64,000 nt of DNA from Anaerosporobacter faecicola. Lineage in GTDB: Bacteria > Bacillota > Clostridia > Lachnospirales > Lachnospiraceae. Where the stretch lies: the NCBI RefSeq assembly GCF_012070565.1, contig NZ_JAAQRO010000024.1:62001-126000 (forward strand), given 5' to 3'. The position numbers and the translations under genes are program-made. This document shows, piece by piece, positions 44,458 to 52,701 of this stretch. How positions within the stretch are numbered: the stretch's first letter is position 1; every line of letters starts with the position of its first letter. Under the pieces are notes generated by a model. The model made no database searches. It saw only the letters and a program-made list of their open reading frames with translations, and had not been told where the DNA came from.

Positions 44458-46458
44458 TTATCTAGCAACTTGAAATACTCCCCAGATTAGTAAGACAATT
44501 AACATAAGAATCGAGATTCCACCATAGAGAATGGACCAAATCTTTTCCCATTTTATAAAAGCATGATTTTTTACTGCTTTCACAACTTGCAGGATATTCC
44601 CTAAGAATAAAACGATTCCGAAGATTCCGTTTCCAATTAATTGCGGTTGAATCGCTCCAAAACGATCTTCTCCAATTATCCGAGATGCGATTATAACAAT
44701 ATTACATACAAGTACCAGCCAAATACCTTCTAATATATATAGCATGCCATAACGTTTCCCTTTTTTACGAAATAGTGCAATAACAAGAAGAATTAATGTC
44801 AGAATAAAAAGGATTGCCCATGCCCCTATTCCAATATAGGAAAAGATATAACGCCCTTTTTGCTGCGTAATCTTTTGATATCCTTGAATGTATGTATACT
44901 GTACCACTTTTCCATCTTTTACTGTGAAATAACTCTTCTGTCCATCTTCTTCATTCTGGTATAGATATGGTTTGATTTGACGATACGTTTCTCCATCAAT
45001 ACGAATTTCTTGCTCATTCACATAGGAAACTTTCAAATCGTATGGCTGTAATAGGTATATAATCTGCGTAATTCCACTATGAATTCGACGTGGAGCCACA
45101 TAGGTACCAACTACTTCCTTCGTACTAGGTAGATTTGCTTCTGGTTCTTCTAGGTTAACTTCTTTATCCCTTACCATCTTCCAACCAACCTGATGGACCA
45201 TTTCGTCACATGGCGTACCTTCTGTATTCCCTACTACTGCAATTGCAAAATCTTCTTCTGGTACCACTGCAAAAAATGTAGAGAAATTATTGGTTCCCCC
45301 ATTGTGCCAATAGGTTTTGTATTCTCCATCATATTCAAAAAAGCCATGTCCAACTCCTGCGATATCCTTATTTGCCGTATACGTTGTGGAGAATAACTCC
45401 TCGTAGGTCTGTGGCGACTTGAATAAGCCCGAATTCTTGTCAAGTAAACCAATTGCAAAGTTACCTAGTTCTTCTACTGTCCCATTCGCTTCTCCAGCCG
45501 GATACATCGGTATATACGTGAATTGTCCTTCTGTTAAACGACCCTCATTAAACTCATATCCCTTTGATTTCTTAGCAAATAGATCTGCTTCATCATCATG
45601 AACGATACTCATGGTTACCTGTTTCATCTGTAATGGTTCAAAAATCTGCTCTCTTACATAGTCATATTCCTCTTGACCTGCAATACACTGTACCAGATAT
45701 CCTGCAAGCCCCGCACCGTAATTGGAGTACGAGCAGATTTCCCCTGGTTCATTAATCTGCTGCACCTTATGTTCCTCTAATGCGGTTCGAAGGTCCGTAT
45801 AATTATCTTTTCTAGTAAATAAACCAATCCAGTAATCATCAAACCCTGCGGTATGGTTCATAAGATTCATCATGGTAATTGGTGTTTTACTGCTTTGTGG
45901 CACCTTAAAATCCGCTGGTAGATACGTTTGAATTGGTTCATCTAGATCAAGTTTTCCTTGCTCCACCAACTGCATCGCACTTACCCAAGTAAAAAGTTTG
46001 GTTACAGAGCCATACTCAAAAACCGTGCTAGTTGGATCGACTGGAATATGGTTTTTGGCATTTCCATAACCGTATCCCTTTTCAAAGACAATTTTCCCAT
46101 CTTTCACTACCGCTACTGCTCCACCTTGTACACTTGTCCCAATATACTTATCAAACAAGGCATCCAGCTCGGTTTCTAGATCTTTCCCTTTGATTCCAGA
46201 AGGGGTTTCCCAATCCGTTGTACGAACTGCCTCATTCGCTTCCGTTGTTTCCCCTTTACTAACGTCTGTTGTCTCTACCTCCCCTTGTAGTACTCCACCT
46301 GTTGTCACGTTCCTAGTCTCATGCATCTGCTCTTTCGTCATCGCGAAAGCTTTCCTCTGGTTTTGGAAAACTCCCACGCTTCCTAGTATCATACATACAA
46401 TCAACCATCCGATCATGTAGAAACGGATCATTCTTTGCTTACGAATCCTTCCTTGCAT
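44458..46458 (-). CDS. Beta-lactamase-fold serine hydrolase with membrane C-terminus
   Basis: A 666-residue protein: an N-terminal signal/anchor helix (IGWLIVCMILGSVGVF), a low-complexity T/E-rich linker, a class C beta-lactamase/PBP4* domain with S-x-x-K in YGSVTKLFTW, Y-S-N in CSYSNYGAG and a late HNGGTNNFST (in place of KTG), and about four transmembrane helices in the last 130 residues. This layout is common in clostridial serine hydrolases thought to act on D-amino-acid peptides or esters at the membrane. It lies 55 bases upstream of the S41 gene, so the two may be one operon. ATG with GGAGG upstream. Confidence 0.87.
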   Translation of the reverse strand: MQGRIRKQRMIRFYMIGWLIVCMILGSVGVFQNQRKAFAMTKEQMHETRNVTTGGVLQGEVETTDVSKGETTEANEAVRTTDWETPSGIKGKDLETELDALFDKYIGTSVQGGAVAVVKDGKIVFEKGYGYGNAKNHIPVDPTSTVFEYGSVTKLFTWVSAMQLVEQGKLDLDEPIQTYLPADFKVPQSSKTPITMMNLMNHTAGFDDYWIGLFTRKDNYTDLRTALEEHKVQQINEPGEICSYSNYGAGLAGYLVQCIAGQEEYDYVREQIFEPLQMKQVTMSIVHDDEADLFAKKSKGYEFNEGRLTEGQFTYIPMYPAGEANGTVEELGNFAIGLLDKNSGLFKSPQTYEELFSTTYTANKDIAGVGHGFFEYDGEYKTYWHNGGTNNFSTFFAVVPEEDFAIAVVGNTEGTPCDEMVHQVGWKMVRDKEVNLEEPEANLPSTKEVVGTYVAPRRIHSGITQIIYLLQPYDLKVSYVNEQEIRIDGETYRQIKPYLYQNEEDGQKSYFTVKDGKVVQYTYIQGYQKITQQKGRYIFSYIGIGAWAILFILTLILLVIALFRKKGKRYGMLYILEGIWLVLVCNIVIIASRIIGEDRFGAIQPQLIGNGIFGIVLFLGNILQVVKAVKNHAFIKWEKIWSILYGGISILMLIVLLIWGVFQVAR

Positions 46459-46591
46459 TCTTCCAACCTCCTGCTATCTTTCTTTATGAATGCTATTATA
46501 CGATAGGAATCTTACAAGAATCCGTAAGCAACCTTACAAGAACCTTAAATAACAAATAAACATTTGGTGGAATAAAATGTTCGACTATTGT

Positions 46592-48007
46592 TTAGTGTTT
46601 TGAGGAAAACGTCAGAACAAATCGACACCCTTCCCCCATCTTCGTCTCCAGTGCGATGTCTCCACCATGCGCTACCACGATTTTCTTTGCTATGGCTAGT
46701 CCAAGTCCACTTCCTCCTGTCTGGGAGTTTCGTACTTGGTCGGCCCTTGCAAATGGTTCAAAACACGTCTTCGCTGCTTCCTCATCCATACCAATTCCAT
46801 CATCTGCTATCCAAACAATCACTTGAGGCCCCTCTCTTTTTACCCCTATGGTGATCTTGGTTCCACAACCATGATATTTGCACGCATTATCTAGTATATT
46901 GTGAAGGACACGAGTCATTTGCTTGCTGTCCATATCCATACGAATCTCTTCTTCTGGAATACATGCCTCTAATTCTAACTTCTTTTCCTCTAGCAAAGGA
47001 AGGTACTCTGCGGCTAAAACCCGAAGGAATTCACATAGATCCATCTCTTCTTTTTCTAACGTAAAATCTGCACGGTCTACTTGTGAGTAAGCGAATAAGC
47101 TCTGAATCAGCTCATTGGCACGAACGCTATTCCGATAGATACAATCCATATAATTCTCTTGTTGTTCTTTGGTTAATTCCGCATGATTTTGATATAATTC
47201 TGCATAACCTTGTATACTTGCCAATGGATTCTTCAGATCATGAGAAATATCTCGAACCAATTGCTTTCGATTCTCCATTGCCTGCTTATTCAACTCTTTC
47301 TGTCTGTCTAATTCTCCTTCCATATGAATGAGAGCTTCCTTAAACTCACGGAACTCCTTAATTCTGAATTGGTAACGACTTAATACTCCATTCTCACCTG
47401 CGCCAGATTCGATGCTTCTGGTATATGCCTGAAGAACATGCATAGGTTTCACAAAGGATCTTGCTGTATGCTTTGCATATAAGATTGCACTACATACCAC
47501 AAGCAGCCCATAACCAAGAATAGTGGCGATCACCAAGAAAGAAAAGAAATTAAAATTCCTTGATATTGCATTATATTGGAGTATAATTTCAATTCGAATG
47601 GAAACAGGAAATGTCACCATCAACCAAAATCCCTGCTGCTCATTGTATTCCACATCTCGATGATAATCAGAATGAACATCTGTCGCTTTCATAAGGAATT
47701 GGGTAAACTGGTTCATTGTAAATTGGTGAATCTGTACGGTATCCACACCAGCTATATGTACTACTGTAAGGTCATCATAGATAATGTCAATGCTACCATT
47801 GTTGGCAACCACCTCTTCTGTTGGAATCTCCTCCACCCGATCTTTCATAATAGAGGCAGCCGTGTACTGGTTACTTTTTACGCGGTCCTGAAAGATCTGT
47901 GCGAATAATCCCAGTACAAGATACGGTATAATGATCAACAAGGTAGAGGTAATTACAATAAATAAATAGCATCTCCATAAATAACTAGATATTGTTCTTG
48001 TTTTCAT
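46592..48007 (-). CDS. Sensor histidine kinase (two-helix, OmpR-partner type)
   Basis: A 471-residue kinase: a transmembrane helix at 12-38, an extracellular domain of about 120 residues, a second helix near 160-180, a HAMP linker, a HisKA box with histidine in VRDISHDLKNPLASIQGY, and a HATPase domain with N (VLHNILDNACKYHG) and G (GSGLGLAIAKKI) boxes. ATG with GGGAGGG upstream. It follows its response regulator by 71 bases. Its position behind the serine hydrolase and S41 genes suggests cell-wall stress sensing; this is inference. Confidence 0.93.
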   Translation of the reverse strand: MKTRTISSYLWRCYLFIVITSTLLIIIPYLVLGLFAQIFQDRVKSNQYTAASIMKDRVEEIPTEEVVANNGSIDIIYDDLTVVHIAGVDTVQIHQFTMNQFTQFLMKATDVHSDYHRDVEYNEQQGFWLMVTFPVSIRIEIILQYNAISRNFNFFSFLVIATILGYGLLVVCSAILYAKHTARSFVKPMHVLQAYTRSIESGAGENGVLSRYQFRIKEFREFKEALIHMEGELDRQKELNKQAMENRKQLVRDISHDLKNPLASIQGYAELYQNHAELTKEQQENYMDCIYRNSVRANELIQSLFAYSQVDRADFTLEKEEMDLCEFLRVLAAEYLPLLEEKKLELEACIPEEEIRMDMDSKQMTRVLHNILDNACKYHGCGTKITIGVKREGPQVIVWIADDGIGMDEEAAKTCFEPFARADQVRNSQTGGSGLGLAIAKKIVVAHGGDIALETKMGEGCRFVLTFSSKH

Positions 48008-48078
48008 ACGTCACCCTCCCTTCGCTAATTCGTAGCTTTCTTTCAACATCGGTTTTTCCTCACATAAGAATCCTACTA

Positions 48079-48813
48079 TCAATCTTGCTCCAATTCTCCT
48101 TGTGGGGCATCTAATTTATATCCAATTCCTTTTTTCGTAACCAGGTATTCTGGTGTTTTTGGATTTGTCTCAATCTTATTCCGTAATCTTGATAAATGTA
48201 CCATAATGGTATTGTCATCGTATAGATACTCCTCCTGCCAAACTGCCTGGTAGATTTGCCGCTTGGTCAGTACTTTACCCTTGTTCTCCATAAAGAATTG
48301 TAGCAACTGGTATTCTTTCGCATTGAGCGATACGAGTTCCTCTCCTCTGGTCACTACGCCTGTCTGCGTGTTCAGTGAGAGTTTTCCACAAGCCAGAACA
48401 TTTTTTTCAGTCTTATCCACAGTTGTTGTCTTGTCCTGTTGTATACTGTTTCCTTTCTCCAGATGCCTACATTGCACTGCCACACGGGCACTTAATTCCG
48501 CCATTCCAAAGGGTTTTACGAGATAATCATCTGCTCCCTGTGATAATCCTGCTACTTTATCCATCTCTTCCCCTCTTGCCGTTACGAAGATAACTGGCAT
48601 ATCACTTGTTTCTCGAATCTTTCGAAGAAGAGAGAATCCATCCAGTTTTGGCATCATAACATCAAGTAACGCCAGATCAATCTGTTCTTTCCCTAGAATC
48701 TGCCACGCTTCAAATCCATCTGCCGCTTTTTTCACGGCATATCCTTCCATTAACAGCTGTTCTTCAATCATGTTGCGAATATCCTCTTCATCCTCTGCTA
48801 CTAGAATTGTCAT
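48079..48813 (-). CDS. OmpR/PhoB-family response regulator
   Basis: A 244-residue protein: a receiver domain with VAEDEED, phospho-acceptor D in ALLDVMMPKLDG and K in LVKPFG, and a winged helix ending VHLSRLRNKIE and YLVTKKGIGYKL. The start at 48813 is the second ATG of ATGCATATG, because the GGGGG site is then eight bases away. It is the first gene of a regulator-kinase pair. A spacer of about 30 residues rich in Q, T and K separates the domains. Confidence 0.94.
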   Translation of the reverse strand: MTILVAEDEEDIRNMIEEQLLMEGYAVKKAADGFEAWQILGKEQIDLALLDVMMPKLDGFSLLRKIRETSDMPVIFVTARGEEMDKVAGLSQGADDYLVKPFGMAELSARVAVQCRHLEKGNSIQQDKTTTVDKTEKNVLACGKLSLNTQTGVVTRGEELVSLNAKEYQLLQFFMENKGKVLTKRQIYQAVWQEEYLYDDNTIMVHLSRLRNKIETNPKTPEYLVTKKGIGYKLDAPQGELEQD

Positions 48814-48862
48814 ATGCATTTCCCCCTTTTTACTCTTTATATCATAGTGGCCTTTGCTTGTC

Positions 48863-48914
48863 AAAAAAAGACCGCGATTCCATTCTCTATTCTCTGAATG
48901 AAACCGTGGTCTTC
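48863..48914 (-). terminator. Rho-independent terminator
   Basis: On the minus strand AAGACCACGGTTTCATTC pairs with GAATGGAATCGCGGTCTT (a few mismatches), followed by seven T. It terminates the secreted-protein gene at 48939. Confidence 0.82.
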
Positions 48915-48938
48915 TTAATAAGAGTAACTTCGTAAGAA

Positions 48939-49733
48939 CTACCGTAAGTCAATCTTAAAGTATTTTGTAGTCTTATAAGGAATTTTTCCTGTAATGACAC
49001 CAGCTGCATAAGGAGCAATCTCATACTGCTGGTAATAGAATACAATTCCCGAACCAGTTAGATAGAAGTTCTTATTCTTAACGCCTGCTGTTTTCTTCAC
49101 ATAATCTAATGCATCAGGAAAGAACATGTCTTTGTCTTTCTTAATCTTTTTCTCAAATACACTTACAATACGACTTTTGATCTGCTTGTCCGTTCCTGCC
49201 ATGATGTTCTTCACGGTTAGCTCTTTACCCGTATTCAGATCAAATGTATGGGATTCGCAATATGGTGTACCATGCGCTCCCATACAATACGCATATCCAC
49301 TTCCTAATATACTGATATAACCATTCTTATTGTATTTCACTTTGTATCCATACTCGTCGCTATAATATCCATCTACATCATTATTTTCCACGATAAATTT
49401 TGCATCTTCAAGATCTTCTTTGCTTGCCTTAACCCATGCTTTTTGCTTTTTCTCATAAAATGCATTGATCTTCTCAATTGCTTCTGAATCTCCTGTTAAG
49501 ACTGGACGAACGTATTTTACTGTTTTGTAGATCTTACCGTCCTCTGTCTTATACTCTTTCTTATACGTCTTTGACTTTACTTCCACCGTGGTAATCGTTT
49601 CTGATTTATCGGTACTCATAACGACTGCCTGTGTTTGCTCATTCTTTGCTTGTGCCGTTACATCACAAAATGGTAATGCTGCCATTGCCAATGCACATAC
49701 GACACCGATTTTTGCATATGTACGTCTTCTCAT
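48939..49733 (-). CDS. Secreted DUF3298/DUF4163-type protein
   Basis: A 264-residue protein with a signal peptide (residues 1-29, ending ALAMAALPFCDVTAQA) and a domain like the extracellular part of RsiV and related DUF4163/DUF3298 proteins: an early VRPVLTGDSEAIEKINAFYEKK-type stretch read in parts, GYAYCMGAHGTPYCES, a TGKELTVKNIM segment and the terminal YYQQYEIAPYAAGVITGKIPY that marks DUF3298. There is no anchor, so it is probably released or wall-associated. RsiV binds lysozyme; whether this one does is not shown. It is monocistronic with a terminator. Confidence 0.8.
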   Translation of the reverse strand: MRRRTYAKIGVVCALAMAALPFCDVTAQAKNEQTQAVVMSTDKSETITTVEVKSKTYKKEYKTEDGKIYKTVKYVRPVLTGDSEAIEKINAFYEKKQKAWVKASKEDLEDAKFIVENNDVDGYYSDEYGYKVKYNKNGYISILGSGYAYCMGAHGTPYCESHTFDLNTGKELTVKNIMAGTDKQIKSRIVSVFEKKIKKDKDMFFPDALDYVKKTAGVKNKNFYLTGSGIVFYYQQYEIAPYAAGVITGKIPYKTTKYFKIDLR

Positions 49734-49909
49734 GTTTCTTCCTCCCTAAGGGTTTCCCCTTTTTATGACCCTTATTTAATTCAAATGTTAAAGATCTTGT
49801 CACACTTTTGTTCTAACAACACTCCTCATCTTACTCGTTAAATAAAAAATGTCAAGGCAGAACCCCCACTATTAAAGGAAATGTAAAAAATTCTTAAGAG
49901 ATTGCCGAT

Positions 49910-50770
49910 CTACTCCTTAATCCAACTATACACTTTAATCATATAATATACGATTGGTATTAACAGTAATGGAAAAAGAAATGTTTCTAATAAGGTTATG
50001 TATGCTCCATTAATTCGCATGAATACGGTCATCGCACTCACCGCTGATACCATGGTTACGGCTTTCGTGATCAGTATAATTCCTAACAGATATCCCCACT
50101 TGCTCTTTTTGTTCAGCAGAATACCTGCTACAATACAAGACGGTACTATAAAACCAAGATCCAATGTCTGGATTCCCAATGTGGAATAATGTTCTAACCC
50201 CACTGGTGCCTTATTCGTTCCAATCGTAGGAAGTATTCTACCTAACCACATAAGCCCCAGAATTCCACCTACAATCCAGAGAATATTGCGCAAAGATTGT
50301 TCATGAAACTTGCTTGCATACTTTTCACATAATTTCAGTTGATTGATTTCATTGATGCTAAGTAAAAAAGTATAAAAGCTAAGGATCATCAACAATAAGT
50401 AAATTAAATATAAGTCATTATACACAATCAAAAAGGAGTAAGACATATAGGTATATAGAATATACGCTGTAGTTCCCACAAGTAGGAATAACCCTTTGTC
50501 CTTTTTTTTCTTGATAAGATAGAGGGATATACACAACAACGGCACCCCAAGAACCAATGTTACAAAATCCTGTGCAACCGCTTGTGAACCCATGGATAAG
50601 GAATCTCTCGCATAGATTCCTTTGTTATATAATTCAATGGTTTCTCCATATACAGACCGAATTGCTGGAAATGCGGTAGCATTCCTACTGAACAATCCCA
50701 CAAATGTAGCAATCCCTAATAAGATTAGAATTAGCGTCGTTAATATCTGAATTATCTTTTTATTCTTCAT
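49910..50770 (-). CDS. Hypothetical polytopic membrane protein
   Basis: A 286-residue protein with about eight transmembrane helices, for example IIQILTTLILILLGIATFVG at the start and a TLLETFLFPLLLIPIVYYMI helix at the end. A short outward loop after helix 1 has a polar YGETIELYNKGIYARDSLSM stretch. No family motif is recognised. It lies 91 bases downstream of a MarR-type regulator on the same strand and is likely to be its target and co-transcribed with it. Confidence 0.75.
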   Translation of the reverse strand: MKNKKIIQILTTLILILLGIATFVGLFSRNATAFPAIRSVYGETIELYNKGIYARDSLSMGSQAVAQDFVTLVLGVPLLCISLYLIKKKKDKGLFLLVGTTAYILYTYMSYSFLIVYNDLYLIYLLLMILSFYTFLLSINEINQLKLCEKYASKFHEQSLRNILWIVGGILGLMWLGRILPTIGTNKAPVGLEHYSTLGIQTLDLGFIVPSCIVAGILLNKKSKWGYLLGIILITKAVTMVSAVSAMTVFMRINGAYITLLETFLFPLLLIPIVYYMIKVYSWIKE

Positions 50771-50861
50771 AACATCACTCCTGTAATTTTTTGTTTCTTC
50801 TTTTGTATCTTTCTATGTCTCCCCTGTTTAATACCTAACATACCTTGTTTCTATCAATTCT

Positions 50862-51350
50862 CTATGATTCATCACGCGTTTTTACAAAATACTGTTCCAA
50901 ATGATCGATTCCCTTCATCATCTTAATACTAAGTTGGTAGTATTGTCTGATCTCCTCTTCTGTAAAATCTTGATAGATGATCTCATGCATTAATTTACGG
51001 TATTCTTCCCGTTCTAAGGTATATTGCTTTCCTTTTTCTGTTCTCACGACACAGACTGCTCTTGCATCAGCGGATGATTTCTCTAAGGTTATATACCCAT
51101 CTCGTTCTAGACAACTGGCAATCTTCTTAACATTCTGCCTGGAGCATCCCATGACTTCTGCAAGAGAAGATAGTGCAGGTGGCTCACTAAATACTTCGCA
51201 CGCAGCCAACAAGAGCCACTGCTTTACAGACATATCGTTATATTTATCAAATACCGCATGAAGTCTGTTTTCCTGTATAAAGATACCTGCAAATAAAAGC
51301 TTTTTCATCCAAACTGGATCTTTTCCCATGGTTTCATATTTGCTATTCAT
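50862..51350 (-). CDS. MarR-family transcriptional regulator
   Basis: A 162-residue regulator with the MarR winged helix: KQWLLLAACEVF, SLAEVMGCSRQNVKKIASCL (recognition helix) and the wing DGYITLEKSSADARAVCVVRT. The flanking helices would form the dimer interface. ATG with GGAGG nine bases upstream. It probably represses itself and the membrane protein downstream through the paired palindromes over its promoter. Confidence 0.92.
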   Translation of the reverse strand: MNSKYETMGKDPVWMKKLLFAGIFIQENRLHAVFDKYNDMSVKQWLLLAACEVFSEPPALSSLAEVMGCSRQNVKKIASCLERDGYITLEKSSADARAVCVVRTEKGKQYTLEREEYRKLMHEIIYQDFTEEEIRQYYQLSIKMMKGIDHLEQYFVKTRDES

Positions 51351-51378
51351 TAATTATCCTCCATTGAATCACATTCAA

Positions 51379-51427
51379 ATAGGTAACTTGTTACCATTAT
51401 TATAGTAACAAGTTACCTATTTGTCAA
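51379..51427 (-). promoter_or_regulatory. Consensus promoter with paired palindromic operators for marR
   Basis: On the minus strand TTGACA, 17 bases, TATAAT, both hexamers perfect. The spacer contains GTAACTTGTTAC and a second 12-base palindrome, GTAACAAGTTAC, lies just after the -10. Together they form a perfect 16-base inverted repeat (51379-51394 with 51405-51420). Such an arrangement would let the adjacent MarR regulator cover the promoter. Confidence 0.82.
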
Positions 51428-51503
51428 ATGCTATTATATATTTATGTTCTTACACAAACGAAACACCTTGGGCATTTCCTCATACCTTTGCTTGTGTAAC
51501 CAT

Positions 51504-51552
51504 AAAAAACACCTCCTTTTTGTATATACCTATACATAAAAGAGATGTTTTT
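51504..51552 (-). terminator. Terminator hairpin after the DUF6033-like gene
   Basis: On the minus strand AAAAACATCTCTTTTATGTAT pairs (one bulge) with ATATACAAAAAGGAGGTG and its T-run of six follows. It is about 70 bases past the stop of the gene at 51623. Its right arm mimics a strong ribosome-binding site. Confidence 0.68.
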
Positions 51553-51622
51553 CAATTACTATATAATACTTTTACAATCGTTTCATAAATTATGTTTATT
51601 ATGTATTGCATTCTATACAACC

Positions 51623-52453
51623 CTAGATTGTATAATCAAAAGATTGTCCTACTGCCTTTTCCGCATCAGTTCGCACATAACTTGTACGCTCGTTAATCTG
51701 GTATTCTTGTATTTTTTTCATTAATTCTTCTATAGAATTGGCTGATATGGTTACCGTATCTTCCACATCCACTTTTTTAGCTTCTTTCCGTTCCGATAGT
51801 TTTTCCGCCTGGTTCTCTTTTGCTTCTTCCTTTTGTGCCTTCTTTTCTTCTGCTTTCTTATCCGCTTTCTTCTCTTCTGCCTTTTTCGCAATTCGTTCTT
51901 TTTGAGCAGCGGCTGATTTGCTTAACACTGCAAAATAAGAAGCATTTCCACTTTTATCAATGGTCATTCCATAGGATGTAACCTGTGTGGATGATTGATT
52001 TATATTCGAAGTCAATTGAGACATTGATGAAGCACCATTACGAATGACACTTTCAATCTGTTCTCGGTATGTACTGTCTTCTTCCATCTTCTCGATTTTG
52101 TCTGTATCAATTAACACAGTAAGACAACCAGGTGTTGCAAAACTTGCCTTATTCATCTGTGCCTCTTCCTTCTTATCGGAAGCGACTAATACGAAATTCA
52201 GATTTCCGAATTTCTTCTTTAATGCGTTATAATAATCTAACGCTTGATCTGTAAGTTTAGCATCCCCATAGGTTTTTGTGCCTTTAACTGATTTTGCGCC
52301 TTCTTTTTCTGTTGTTTCCGTTGTCTCTGTATTGCTGGTACTGTTACTCTTCTTGGTATCTTCCGTCTTGGCATTCTTGTCTGTTTTCGATACAAACTGT
52401 TGCGCAGAATACCCATTACTTGCTAGATAACTTGCTTGTTCAATATGGCTCAT
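51623..52453 (-). CDS. DUF6033-like protein with charged repeat region
   Basis: A protein of about 276 residues without a signal peptide. The N-terminus (MSHIEQASYLASNGYSAQQF) is followed by a T/E/S-rich linker, a conserved-looking domain (LDYYNALKKKFGNLNFVLVA, then CLTVLIDTDKIEKM and VIRNGASSMSQL), a K/E/A-rich helix of about 60 residues probably forming a coiled coil, and a C-terminal VDVEDTVTISANSIEELMKK segment. I place it with the DUF6033 proteins of Lachnospiraceae with moderate confidence; their function is unknown. The start at 52453 is set by AAGGAGG. It is monocistronic. Confidence 0.72.
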   Translation of the reverse strand: MSHIEQASYLASNGYSAQQFVSKTDKNAKTEDTKKSNSTSNTETTETTEKEGAKSVKGTKTYGDAKLTDQALDYYNALKKKFGNLNFVLVASDKKEEAQMNKASFATPGCLTVLIDTDKIEKMEEDSTYREQIESVIRNGASSMSQLTSNINQSSTQVTSYGMTIDKSGNASYFAVLSKSAAAQKERIAKKAEEKKADKKAEEKKAQKEEAKENQAEKLSERKEAKKVDVEDTVTISANSIEELMKKIQEYQINERTSYVRTDAEKAVGQSFDYTI

Positions 52454-52570
52454 TCTACATTCCTCCTTGAAATAAAGCATCCTATCGTTTTTTCTACTCA
52501 CCTTATGTATCGGAATATTTTGCAAATTGTATTAGTGCAATTCAAGGAGCGATGTTTTAGTAAGATTAAG

Positions 52571-52639
52571 AAAAAGCCATATTGCTAAACAAGAGAGGAA
52601 CCGACGCTCCTCTCTTGTTTTTATACAATATAGCTTTTT
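52571..52639 (-). terminator. Nested terminator after ileS
   Basis: An inner stem AAACAAGAGAGGA/TCCTCTCTTGTTT sits inside an outer stem AAAAAGCTATATTG/CAATATGGCTTTTT (minus strand). T-runs follow both stems. It lies about 65 bases after the ileS stop and could also act on the plus strand. Confidence 0.8.
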
Positions 52640-52701
52640 ACTCAAACTTGGCACATACTCATTCTAAATAATTAAGCGTTAAGTCTGAGACCTTAATTTT
52701 A

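Noticed and set aside
51442-51503. Two overlapping micro-frames (MVTQAKV and MRKCPRCFVCVRT) behind a strong AAGGAGG
   Set aside because: The apparent ribosome-binding site is the right arm of the DUF6033-like gene's terminator hairpin, so translation is unlikely. The CPRCFVC pattern is notable but not enough.
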